From positions 128,931 through 192,930 of the forward strand of contig NMRA01000123.1 in the NCBI GenBank assembly GCA_002633005.1: 64,000 nt of DNA, given 5' to 3'. The position numbers were made by a program, and so were the translations under genes. Source of the DNA: Phoronis australis (lineage: Eukaryota > Phoronida > Phoronidae). This document shows positions 1 through 11,206 of this stretch, one piece after another (the first letter of the stretch is position 1; the number at the start of each line of letters is the position of its first letter). The notes beneath the pieces are model-generated. The model searched no databases, was not told the origin of the DNA, and saw only the letters and a program-made list of their open reading frames with translations.

Positions 1-3000
1 CCTGGGTGCGCGCATGCATTGCCTTAAGGCTGAACGGTAACGCAAACCTGAGACTAGGACGGTAGTAGCCGAGCTATGCTTTGCACCAACTTACAAGGCT
101 TATGAACCCAACTGACTGCCTCGAGTGATGGTTCGCAGAGCCCTTAGCTCAAGTCAAGGCGTGAACATACGGCAACTGAATGAACTAACCAGTAGTTCTT
201 TCACGCCTTATTTCCATTCTAGTCTAGGTAGGAGAGCTGAGTTGCTGAGCTCAAGTTAGTCGCAGCTTCAAGTTGGTCTGCTATACAGATCTCCTGTCTG
301 TGCTGCCTCCTGTTGGCGTGGCTGGCAGTCTACGCTGAGCTTCGGGGTGTAACCTGGGAAGTTCATTCATGTACAACCTGGAATGCTCCAAGCGACAAAT
401 TGATAAAATCAATTTTCAGTGGTACTATATTGTTACCGTGATGGAACTCTTATTTTTGACTTCAAATCGTTTCAAACTTATCGTGGTAGGAAAATCAATC
501 GAGAGAGTTAATTGTCCAATTAAAAGTTACATTATCATTTTATTCAAATGAGATTTCCACATTAGTTGTCTCTGAAAGTGCACTCAATTATCGGAGAAGC
601 GACATTCATAAAATGTTCTGCATAGTGTAATTATCCTTAACGTATTTGCGTTTGTAAAACACTTTTTGAACACGGTACGCCGTTTTCAACTGTGTCAAAT
701 TCATTCTTGGAACCAGAACACCTCGGTGAAGCATTAGACCACGTTTCACACATTTCGTTTCTCAACATTACAGTCTTTATTGCTGTCGCGTCGTGTGCTT
801 CAAATGACGTTCTGATTTCAAATTGTACAAACTTAGTTTTCATGGTGTGTTTTTCTTTGAAACAGAACATAAGTGACTGCTAATTTTGCGCACAGGTCGC
901 AAATTAAATTTTAAGCTTACTTTACTAATGCAAGCCTGTTGGAATATTTTCGGTTCAAGTCTATGAGGGACAGCACTGATCTTTATTTACGCTAGCTTGC
1001 GTGGTGCATTTCGCTCTGTTTAATTGGCTGAAACGAAAATTGAAATAGNGACCTTTACTCAAGCAAAACCGGTCTCATAAGATTCATTACCGCGATAGAA
1101 TTCGTTAGTAATTCGTTGTCTTCATTATCCAACTTATGTCAAAGATACTTATATATAGGTGTAACTGTAATATCTTTGGTTATATGTTATGTCAGAAAAG
1201 CACCCCTGCCCGATTCATAGGCCTACCAACACGGAGAGTAATACTACGCTAGGTGGAAAGGCTAAAGGTGGCGTACTTTCTCCATGCAGACACGTTTTAC
1301 TTCGTAAACCAACACTAGCGCATGATCTTGACCCATTCGATCAGAATATCTCCACATGTAACCAGGTACAGTATTTTCAGACAAAAAAGGCACGGCCTTG
1401 ACGAGTTGCATCAAAAGCAATGCCACGTGACCATTTCCCCTTTTGATTACTCGCATTCTGCTTCACATTCTCACAAATTGTTCCTATGCCGAACTATTTT
1501 GGGTTGAAATGCCGATTTTGTTTTGCCATCTCGTGGACGAGACAGTCTCACCACCTGGTGGCTGCATGCGAACACGACCAAAACGGAAAAATTGGAGGAG
1601 TTACGCGAAATTTTTCCTTTTTGAAAACTGCGGTTGCCCTCTTGAGACCTCCTAGATCCGGTCCACCACTGATACTGGTCTCAGAAGTGTGCTTGAGGTT
1701 GGAGAGTTCATACGTAGTGAATCTGTTCATCTTCATTATTTTACTTACCAAGCGCTGTCCAAGTGTCCCTTGTCAGAAGCCCACAAGTGCCACTCCAACA
1801 TCGCCTGCCCCCAGCTGTGCGCACGAGCCCTTTGACCAATCTTAAAAGCATGTCACCAAATTCCAGATTTAACTGAGTTTGATTGCATTAGGCAAACGTT
1901 TTGTCGCGATAGCTGTTTAACTCGTCTTATCGCTGGCAGGAAAATGGCCACAAATCTAATGTAATTTACAAAACAATAACATGACCCACGCGCTATGAAA
2001 GAGGCCGAAAAAAACGTCCTCTGAACACAGGGTTATTAAATCGTCAACTTGACGAATTATATTAGCTCTCTGTATCAGTCCATCAAGTAGGCACGCGAGC
2101 GCGTGGGACCCCCGTGGACTTTGTTTTTCTATATGTTTTTCTATCTGCACGCAGCTCGCCAATTACCCTAAATTGTTTTTTGTCTTAATCAATGGAGTTT
2201 AGTCAGAAACCACAAGCTGTTGAGGAATCTTTAGAAAGGACGAAAGGTAAACAGTGTAGTTTTGAAGAGAAAACAATCCACGCACAACAAAGTTGTCTAT
2301 ACAGTTTGAGTGAGATACTCCAGCTTGGCCCTGCTTTGTGTGCTTTCGTGCAATACATGTGTCTTTTTCAATCAGATGCGTGGGTGTCACTTCGTTGTTC
2401 ATTAATGTTGGAGCGTTTTTGAGGTGTTCAAATGACAGTGTCAGTTGTACCTTTGTTTCGACTGCTTATTTTAATGATGAAACACGGCAATCTACCCCCG
2501 GGAAATGAACTTTTAAAAGTGCATACTATATTTCAACTGTCTGTCCCTCAGGTTCTCCCAAAGCAAACAAATTAGAATACACTGGAAATTATCGATAACT
2601 CTCACTTTTCCGGTATAAAATTAGATTTATTAAGCCAGGGTCCGGCCCAACCCTCCAATTATTGTAGTCGGGTGGTCGCCTCGTGCCGGCGGGAGACATC
2701 TAGCGACAGTTGTTCCACTTTGTCCCAAGTTGTTATTCTTTGATAGACACTGGTTATTGGGTGCACCGGTTCAAAGACAATAGCCCCTGCTTAACAATAG
2801 CGTCGACAAATGCATTACACGTGCCTCCTGAGATTTGGCGAAATGCACACCTTCGATAACAATAATTGTCCCTTCTTAGAACTGTAATTGCTCGAGATTT
2901 TACGATAGCAATAGTTGCCAGTTGCATGAGGCTTTCACAACGTGCTTACGCAGGCCTACTAGTGCAAACCGAAACCTATTATGAAATTCTTACGTCGGTA

Positions 3001-5295
3001 TCGTGTTTGAAAACATTTTTAATGTTCCTTTCCATACGTTTCGCAGAAATTTACTTCTGTTTTTTTTCCTGACCAGGTAACCCCTTTCAATACCTGTGGG
3101 TGCAGCAATATGGAAAAACCGATTAAATACATAGATGTCGTAGACGATATGGCTTAGTAGTTTTGAAAAAGCTTCCGAGAATATATATGTTTGGGATACT
3201 AAGAATTATAAATTTGTTAAAAATATTCTTTTCTACTTATCCCCTCTTTGAAGCCGTTTTTGTTTGCTGTCGGTACTTGAACAATAACTAGGCTTGTAGG
3301 ACGTTCCTTTTCACATCGCGGAATTTGTTGCTTTCTTTATGGTCTCGTTCCAGCATCCGGGCCAGTCGGCTTCGTGCATGCCGAAAATCCAGCCATTAGG
3401 TTTCTGACTTCCAATTTGGACAGTCTATGAAATTATAAATGTTATGTCGTTACCCAACGGACATCAATATGGAATTAAAAAGAATTATTGTAATTAAGAG
3501 GTCCAATCTGTACCCGTGTTGAAAGAGACAACCTTCGTTACTGAATGCCATGTTTCTGATTCCTCATGAGCCAGCAGAGGTCGTAGCTGTATAACCTCTG
3601 CTATGGTGATAGTCGTGTTTCTTTAGTACTAAATTCAGAGTGTTGCCGATGTCTGGAAAATATGAATAATTTGCTCTTTACATTCAAAAACGTGTGTTAT
3701 TTTTGTGTGACTTCTAATGTTAGTTTCCTGCAGAAAGGTGCAATGAATTTGATTGAATGTGAAGAACTAGCTAACTCAAATGGACGCATAGTGTACAAGT
3801 AAGATAAATGTATTATTTGACTAAAAATGGAGTGGCTTCGGGTAGTCCTTAAAAGTGAGACATCAGTGCTAAGAATCGTAAAAGGTGTGTTCTGCAGCAA
3901 TTTGTTCATAAAAAAACGCGTTTTGCTGTTGAAACGATCGAAACGAGCAAACAAGTCGCACGATTGTTTAAAGGGACATTGTCCGCCAGGTAAGCGATCG
4001 TTTTCTGCGGTCAGCCTCAGCCCGAAATCGAGCCTGGAACCGGCGTCCGGTGCTGCCGCAGTCCTTGTGCTCTGCTAGCGGCGTAAACCCCCGCTCGATT
4101 AATAGCCGCGTACTTAAATAGAAACCTCGTTCCAACCTCCAACTGGCGTTTCGCAAGCCTAAAATACAATCAAGTGACAATTGTTTGGAAATTCACGTGA
4201 GTTGGCTAACGTGATGGGGGTCGTATCGGCATTGCGCATTTACTACGAACTGACAATCGGCGCACTACACCCAGACTACCAAGCGGACAATAACACGAAG
4301 TTAAAAGTAAAATTTATTGTGATGGGGCAACTAATTTGTGCCCATGTTGAAAGGGAACATACTTTGCTGCTAAGTTACTTGACGTCATTTTACGACCAAT
4401 CATGACCCACAACAGATCTGAGCTGTGTCAGTCGGCATGCGCACTGGTATCCTTTTTAGTCACTTGAAAAGTCTCTCGCTTTGAGTTTAGCAAATATCTG
4501 GCAGAATTAGCGATTTGTAATAGAATCACAAACAATAGTCCCCAAAACGCGACGCTGCCTTTTTAACGATAAACCACGTAATTATGGTAAAAGGTGATAT
4601 ATGCAGACTACACGTGCACTGCCTTTACAAAAACAATGATTTTTTGCGGTGTTGTTGACTTACAAGATAACAGGAAAGAAAAAATAATCTAGTAATTACC
4701 GCCTGACTCGCGAACGGTTGCGCCCACCCCGTTTGGTTCTTGTGTCTCGTAATGTTTTCTTAGTTTTTTGTATAGCTGTGTCTGTGTCGTTTTCATCTGT
4801 CCACGATGATTTACTGTTTATCGATGCACCGTTAAACGACACAATACTCGGCTCCCGAACAACATGGCTCATGAACTCATATCTCCTGACTTCGTCTCAC
4901 GTTTGCTAAAGTCTCATGTCTCAGTCTGGCTCATGCCCGCACTCTCAAAACACGGTTTTAACGCAGTGCTTTCTGATAAGCACTGCTCATGGGCCGTGAA
5001 CTCGGTTATAGAACCAGAAAACGTAACTCGCAGCAGTGCTTTAGGGTGTCGTCGCGGTGTGTTGGAAGTGTGGAGTCGAGTTGGTGAGTCAGTGAAACGA
5101 GTTTAGTCTCATACTAGTCCGTGAGTTGTGTTCATAGAAAATATAACACGATAATGGGCAGTCCTTACCGTGGCCAAAGGATTCTTCTAATGGGGGAACA
5201 TCATTACCAAAATCATTGCCAAAATCTATTGGTCTGTTTCTGACACCAACTTCTAGTCTATTTGCATTGGCATGACGTCACGATCAGCCACATGC
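1..5295. other. No recognisable gene
   Basis: Only short open frames without domains or splice-supported homology. One N at 1049. A small hairpin at 4963-4986 is the only structure noted. The region lies downstream of the GATA gene. Confidence 0.6.
4963..4986. repeat. Nine-base perfect hairpin
   Basis: GCAGTGCTT and AAGCACTGC around TCTGAT; the left arm recurs as GCAGTGCTTTA near 5033. Confidence 0.5.
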
Positions 5296-5444
5296 TTTCT
5301 CCGGCCACCTTCAGGTGTTTTCTTAGAACTTACGGGAACAGCTGTATGGTACACTCATGGTGGTCAATCACCATGATCGTGTGTGCCACACACTCGCGCT
5401 CGTTTTCCTATGAAAATTGTAACACCTGAAGAAGGCCGTAGAAA
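5296..5444. mobile_element. Short inverted-repeat (MITE-like) element
   Basis: Left arm 5296-5319 and right arm 5421-5444 are imperfect reverse complements of about 23 bases sharing TTTCT, CGGCC and the exact 11-mer CTTCAGGTGTT. The interior has smaller hairpins, including TCATGGTG/CACCATGA around GTCAAT at 5355-5376. No coding capacity. No target-site duplication was identified, so the exact ends are uncertain. Confidence 0.55.
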
Positions 5445-5484
5445 TGATCGACCAAAACGCCTTGCCAACAAAAACGGCCGGACT

Positions 5485-5640
5485 CATGGGCGGATCCAGG
5501 ATTTTGAGTTAGGGGGGCCAGGGTAGAGTATTAGCCAGGATTTTGCCTGTCAGACATTGGCACTCCCGAACTGCTCAATGGAATCTTGGAGAATTTTAGG
5601 GGGGGCATGGTCCCCTTGGCCCCCTCTAAATCCGTTTCTA
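5485..5640. mobile_element. hAT-like non-autonomous element, short subfamily
   Basis: It starts CATGGGCGGATCCAGGATTT and ends in CCCCCTCTAAATCCG followed by TTTCTA, so the ends are degenerate inverted repeats of the CAGTGGCGGAT type. GGACT on both sides (5480-5484 and 5641-5645) may be a partial target duplication; hAT elements normally make 8 bases. It is clearly the same sequence as 41266-41412 (shared AGCCAGGATTTTGCC and CAGACATT). It carries no gene. Assignment to hAT rests on the terminal sequence only. Confidence 0.65.
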
Positions 5641-6108
5641 GGACTAGAGCTTGCTGTAATTGGACCAACAGATTTCAGAATTGATGTTACCACACCAACA
5701 TCTCAAACGAAGGTTTTGGAAAATATTTTCTGGGGGAAGGGTTCACAGATTTTCGGCTTGAAACTACGAACTAACCTTGATTTGTGCATGCTTGACGAAG
5801 TCTTCTGAATAAACTGGGACCCGTTTTACCAAAGATCTGAGTCCGGTCTTAACCAAAACGGTTGAATATAATTTTGCACACAGTTTTTTAACGTGTCTAG
5901 TGGAGGTTGAATGTTAAGTTTGAAAACGAAAAATTACACGATTTTACATCTGTAGCAATGTTTTCGCTCTTATAAAAATCATGGTCGCGTTTGTAATAAC
6001 ACACCTACAGATGTCTGAGCTACCACCGTACTTGCAATGAAGAGGATACCAGATATTCATTATTACGTAATACTTTGATTTTTCTCGATTCTGTGTAATG
6101 TAAACTGA

Positions 6109-6338
6109 TTTTTGTATTGGAGAGAAACAAGCTAAAATAAGACGTGCTTAATTTGGATTAATACACTGCACTGATACACTTAGGCGCAATTGTATCTATC
6201 ACAAATGGGAAATATTTATAGAGGCTTGCAATAAATTATTATTTTTTGTATTGGAGAGAAACAAACTAAAAGTAAGACGTGCTTAATTTTGATTAATACG
6301 CTACACTGATATACTCAGTCATAACTGTATCCATCAGA
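6109..6338 (+). repeat. Imperfect direct repeat, about 90 bases, offset 134
   Basis: TTTTTGTATTGGAGAGAAAC at 6109 recurs at 6243; both copies continue through AAGACGTGCTTAATTT, GATTAATAC and CACTGATA, then diverge slowly to about 6204 and 6338. The second copy runs straight into the 45-base minisatellite. Confidence 0.8.
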
Positions 6339-6354
6339 TATATGTCTTATTACA

Positions 6355-6570
6355 CCGCAAAGAATACAACTTTCACATGCCTTCCGATGTCTTATTGCAT
6401 CGCATAGAATACTATGTTCACATGTCGTCTGATATCTTACTGCACCGCATAGAATATAATGTTCACATGCTGTTCGATATTTTATTACATCGCATAGAAT
6501 ACAATGTTCACATGCCGTCCGATGTCTTATTATACCACATAGAAAACAATGTTCGCAAGCCGTTCGATGA
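6355..6570. repeat. Minisatellite, 45-base unit, about 4.8 copies
   Basis: Units start at 6355, 6400, 6445, 6490 and 6535 (last partial) with the core CGCATAGAATACAATGTTCA and CCGATGTCTTATTA. The period is a multiple of three, so frames stay open on both strands: plus reads repeats of HRIEY.VHMPSDVLL, minus reads repeats of ACEHCILCDVIRHRT. With no intron signals, homology or conserved start I treat these frames as by-products of the repeat. Confidence 0.9.
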
Positions 6571-8796
6571 GAAGGCACATCGGACGTTTGGTTCAGCGTC
6601 TGAACAAAAGTCTCACGAGAAAGGCAGACTTCTTGTCTGCCTTCATAGTCTACTTATTTATTTAACCAAAACACTCAAATGTTCCAAAAAGTCATTAGCA
6701 GGATCCAATTAATGCGTGGCTTGCATTTTTAATAAACCATTATTTTTTTGTTCTGTCGGTAACATTGCAACACACAACATGTTGGATTGGCTAAAAGCCA
6801 CATGATGGCGATGTAGATAACACATCAGTAACATTTGTACAGTGTACTGAGTAACCGGAACGGCCGGTAAGATTATGTTCATGGTTTTCAAACACGGGCT
6901 CCGAGCGTTCGAGACGAAACAGATTTTTCGTAATTCTGTTAAATGGATCGTAAATAAACTTACCAATTAGAATCGCACTGGATTAATTAATTATATATCT
7001 GGCGTGCAAACACTGCGTCGCGGTCAAAGAACTTCCATTACGTCATCCACTTCCCGTCCGAATTAATGATATTTTGAATTGAATCGATGGCCAGTAATGA
7101 GTCAAAAGAGAGCAGTTTTTAACGATAAATTTGTTAAACTTTGCGAAATATGCCCGCGAAAGGTTACTCAAACAGTTATTTGATCAGAGTTGTGCGTTGT
7201 GTTTTTATAAAGGTGTGAAGATTCAGAGATTTCGGGTTGCAATAATGTCTGGGAAAGCGGCGTATATCATTTTTGACGTATTGCCTCTTGTGATAAGACG
7301 GTTGTTCGTTTCAGCGACAAACGGCCTGACGTAACCAAACTGGAACATATACGTTTGTAACTTTTGATGACTCTTTGAAAGGTTGTAAGAAATAAAACTA
7401 AAGTCGAGATCCATCTGGAATAAAATGGATAAAGAGAAAAACGTAGACGGTGTAGACATAGTTCTTATTAAAGATCGGTAGGTGCTCTCTGCGTAAGTTA
7501 AATGCCAAGAACAATGGAAGTTACGTACTTTACACTCTGGCGAAACACGCAGACTCGGTACGTTAGCATTTTATATCTGAACCGCCTACGGCTTTATCTA
7601 TTTTATTCTAATGTTTCAGTCGTTTTCAGCAAGCAGCTGCTTACACCTTTATCGTGAGATTCGTCCGTTTCCTTTCTTTATAATCTTAAGTCCACGTGAC
7701 CGTTATTTGTAATGGTTCCGAGTGTGAATGTGTTCTGATCATTTTGGGACTTGGAATTCATGTACCCATGCGATTGAAATGGACTCTAAAAAGCTTGGAA
7801 GGTAGATCCTATGAATCCAAAACGTGTTTGGAAGTGCAGATCAGCGTGAACACTGAGGCAGTGATATTTTCCCTATCAATTAAAGCGTCCGAGTCCTTTG
7901 CTCATTGAATGGTATCTGCCTATTTATTATCTTGCAACATTGACGCGGAAGGTCCTATGTAATTTGCTTGGTCAATGATAACGAAATTCCACCAAATGAC
8001 GCATAAAATAAAATTAACCTGGAGATGGTGCGTAAGATATCGAAGGTGGCGTTTGTTTATTGGTTACGTAAGAAGTCGAGACGCAGACAACTTCTTGTGG
8101 TACCCGATCTCTTTTCATTCAATAAGTAATTGGTGAGGCGAGTACTTGTCGAGTTACGGTTGCCACGTGTTTAGGTTTTGTGTCTTTGATTATCAGTTGT
8201 AAAATGAATTGCCGCTGTGACTTGAACATTTTGAATATATTTTTCATCTTTCAATTTATGTATTTTAAACGCAATAAGCAAAAGGTTATGATTGGAGACG
8301 GTTTACGCCCACTTTTGTTGTATTTTCAACATTTATCACGTGTTCTTATTCTCTATTCTGGCTGCAGCACAATACCACAGCTGAGACTGAATAGCTCCGA
8401 TCTATTCTGAATCGTGATTGGCCAAAGAAATGACATCGAGTTACTTAGCAACGATGGTTGGCACTGCCAACAAGGGCATATACTGACACTCTCATCACAA
8501 TGGTTGTCTTGTAGGTTTAATTTCAAGTTGGTGTCCGCAGGGTAACAGCTACACGTCGGAGTATCAACTCACGAGGTTACTCTTCAAATAAGGAACCCGA
8601 TACCGTCAGGAACTTGACTTTTATTTTCATTTTGACAGAAGCCAAGTGTGTGCTGCATGCTGAAACTTGGCTATATGGTGTATTCCTAAAATCTTGCTTT
8701 CCTAGCGAGGTCCTATCATAATTGAACTCTACCCAAGTCTTACCATTCGAAACACCTCGGGTATTATTGTAGCCTCAAAATTGTCTTCGGAGGTGA

Positions 8797-8903
8797 TCGT
8801 TATTTGCGCATGTGAGATTTTCAGTCATACGGCCACTAATTTTCGAGGTTGAAAGCCACATGACCTGTCGTATGACTGAAACCCGCACATGCCCAGATAA
8901 CGA
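8797..8903. mobile_element. Imperfect long hairpin (MITE-like)
   Basis: TCGTTATTTGCGCATGTGAG at 8797 pairs with the complement of the segment ending ATAACGA at 8903; the arms also share TTTCAGTCATACG. Arms are about 40 bases with scattered mismatches, and the central part is short. No coding capacity and no clear target duplication. Confidence 0.5.
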
Positions 8904-9247
8904 GGTAGAGCCGGTAAACAAGCTGATTTTTATATTGCGGTCTATGGCGACCCAGCAATAAAATCCAGATCCCTCTTACAATAAACGAGTAAAAGTCGAA
9001 AACACTCCTTTGTAATAAATTTATTCCATCAGATGGAGCATATTGGAGGATCGTTTTGGACACAAAAATTTCAGGTTGTTATGGCATTAATAATTATTTG
9101 CTATTGTTTTGGTGTTAAGGCTTAAAGATTCGTTTTTCTGTGTATAGATGGCTAACTGCAGTTTAAATACTGGCCCTGTCCTGGCCTTGCAAATTACCAG
9201 TTTGTGACCGACAGCATCGACATCTTACAACACTCTCCAAAATTAAG

Positions 9248-9303
9248 GTAGGTCTCTCAAAGACACTAAGTTTGCAACAATCCTGAATTAATAAGAGACC
9301 TAC
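9248..9303. repeat. Short inverted repeat
   Basis: GTAGGTCTCT (9248-9257) and AGAGACCTAC (9294-9303) are exact reverse complements with 36 bases between. It could be a solo pair of transposon ends or chance. Confidence 0.35.
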
Positions 9304-9915
9304 TTGTTTATGGTCCACAGCGTTTGCGAGCGAAACCTACTTCTTTTTGTCATGCTTACTACACTTTTTATATTTTGTACAATCAGTTCGTAACAAATTT
9401 GTTGTATTTAAAAATAGTCTTCAATTGCCCAAAAGACCAAAATCCGTTTTTTGTGTTGGCATTGATGACGCAATTGCTTTGGAAATCGTCTTAAGTTAAG
9501 ATTTGACAAAGAGAGAACTATAAGTTTCTGAGTGATTCACTAAGGCTTCGATTAAAATTCACATCTTACCAGCAGCTTCTGTTTTTTCATCGTCACTCAG
9601 ATTCCATTTTCTTTAAAAAATGAAGTAATTTTCTTCATTGCACAGTGAAGCAGACGACGGAAACGGAGTCGTGGTGCGCAGCGCCACTGCCGGTCGCCTG
9701 TGATATCGCGGGAGAGCCTATACTTAGCCATAGTTTCGTTACGATTGAACCGTGTTCCGAATTTGACACTTGAAATTGGATCTGAGCCCCCCCCCAAACA
9801 CACTAAAACTGCACACATTTAAAGCTTGTTTCCGCCGTATAATGTTAATTACCAGGGTTAATTAATAAACTCAACATTTCCCTACGCTCTTGCTGTTTTA
9901 TTTTTTTGTGGCAGC

Positions 9916-9963
9916 CAGGGGAGGGGGGAGGGCCCGGGCCCCCTGCCCCCCTAAATCAGCCTA
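9916..9963. mobile_element. Remnant of the hAT-like family
   Basis: About 48 bases: CAGGGGAGGGGGGAGGGCCC, then GGGCCCCCTGCCCCCCTAAATC and AGCCTA. This resembles a left end joined nearly directly to a right end of the same family, with almost all the interior deleted. GC content is extreme compared with the flanks. Ends are approximate. Confidence 0.45.
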
Positions 9964-11186
9964 CGAGAGAACAAGTCAATGCACCAAAGAGTTGTCCGAC
10001 GAAAGTGTATAAGAGTTTTTTTTTCGGAAAACTAGGTTCGAAACATGAAAAGTAAAAGGATGACCGAATTACGGCGATCGGTGGTTACGTATTAAGTATT
10101 ATGCTTGTTAATTGTTGATAAAAATGTTTTCTACACGAACCAGTTCGTCTACTCTTATTGTTGACGAGTTGAAGATATATTCGATAGCATCGCATTTTGT
10201 TGTCATGTGCACTATCTGGTTAAATTTGTTAGATCAAGAATATTAACATCAAGCATAGCCTAGGTCCTGGAACTAACAGTTGATTTGTCATTGATCTGAA
10301 AGAATAATTGATGTTATTAAATATATTTTTATTAAAATAAAAAACTTGGCTCGTAATTGAAAATAAAAATTATTTGACCATCAATTCTTCTTTGTTGGTT
10401 TTAATAATTCTTACGTCTATTGCATGTGTTAGGTTTCAAATATCAATCTGGACCAAGTTGAATTTTAAAATTAAAACACCTAATTCGTTCGTCTAAAGCA
10501 TAACTTCGTTTTAGAGCTCAATTTCAGTTAACGGGGCAGAGGAAGCATAGTTATGCTTTTTCAGGGGCCTCGTTCATCGGCCGAGGGGAAAGGTGCCTTC
10601 TGAGAGAGGAGATTTTTTTCGCCGAGTGAGGAAAATCTAGCTCCCGATCACCATCAATAGGACCCCCGCCCTGATGCAAGCTCTCATAAGCTATGTCTCA
10701 AGTAGCATTTTGTGCTCTTTCAAATTGTCACCTGTGTGGTTACAGATGATTTGAACTTCGGAGAGAAATTTTCAATCACTCGGCTTTTTTTAGGCCTCAG
10801 TCGCGGGGGAAATTTCGCGTATGTTTTAATATTATTGAGAGGGGAATAGAGCCGATATTCGGCTCCAAAATCGAGGGATTGAGGGCCCTGTCCTTTTTGG
10901 AAAGAAAAATGCAAAGAAATATGATCTAACATTTGGAAAGCATTCATAAACTTTACATGGACATATTTTCCTTCGTCGCGGCCTATGGCAACTACCCAAC
11001 GCTTCCGAATCTCAGCGACCTTAGCCGGAGATTGTAAAACAGACAGTTGAATGTCCGTATTTTTCTTAGCCGTTCGTGCAACTATGCCGATAAACCAGCC
11101 GAGATATCGTAGCGAGCCTCGTTTTGGAACTCGCCTCCTATCGGCGTGAATATGGGTCTATCGACGAGACCACGGTTTCGAGTTGG

Positions 11187-11206
11187 GCATGCGCAGCGCA
11201 TGCGCA
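11187..11206. promoter_or_regulatory. NRF1-like palindromic site
   Basis: GCATGCGC/GCGCATGC flank a single A at 11187-11203, followed by GCA, so GCGCATGCGCA fits the known NRF1 consensus YGCGCAYGCGCR almost completely. No gene start is recognised nearby, so a promoter role is uncertain. Confidence 0.3.

Noticed and set aside
1486-1845. 119-codon plus-strand frame
   Set aside because: No recognisable domain or splice context; overlaps frames on other strands.
6315-6712. Opposed repeat proteins with Cys-x-x-Cys or HRIEY units
   Set aside because: Both follow automatically from a 45-base minisatellite period.
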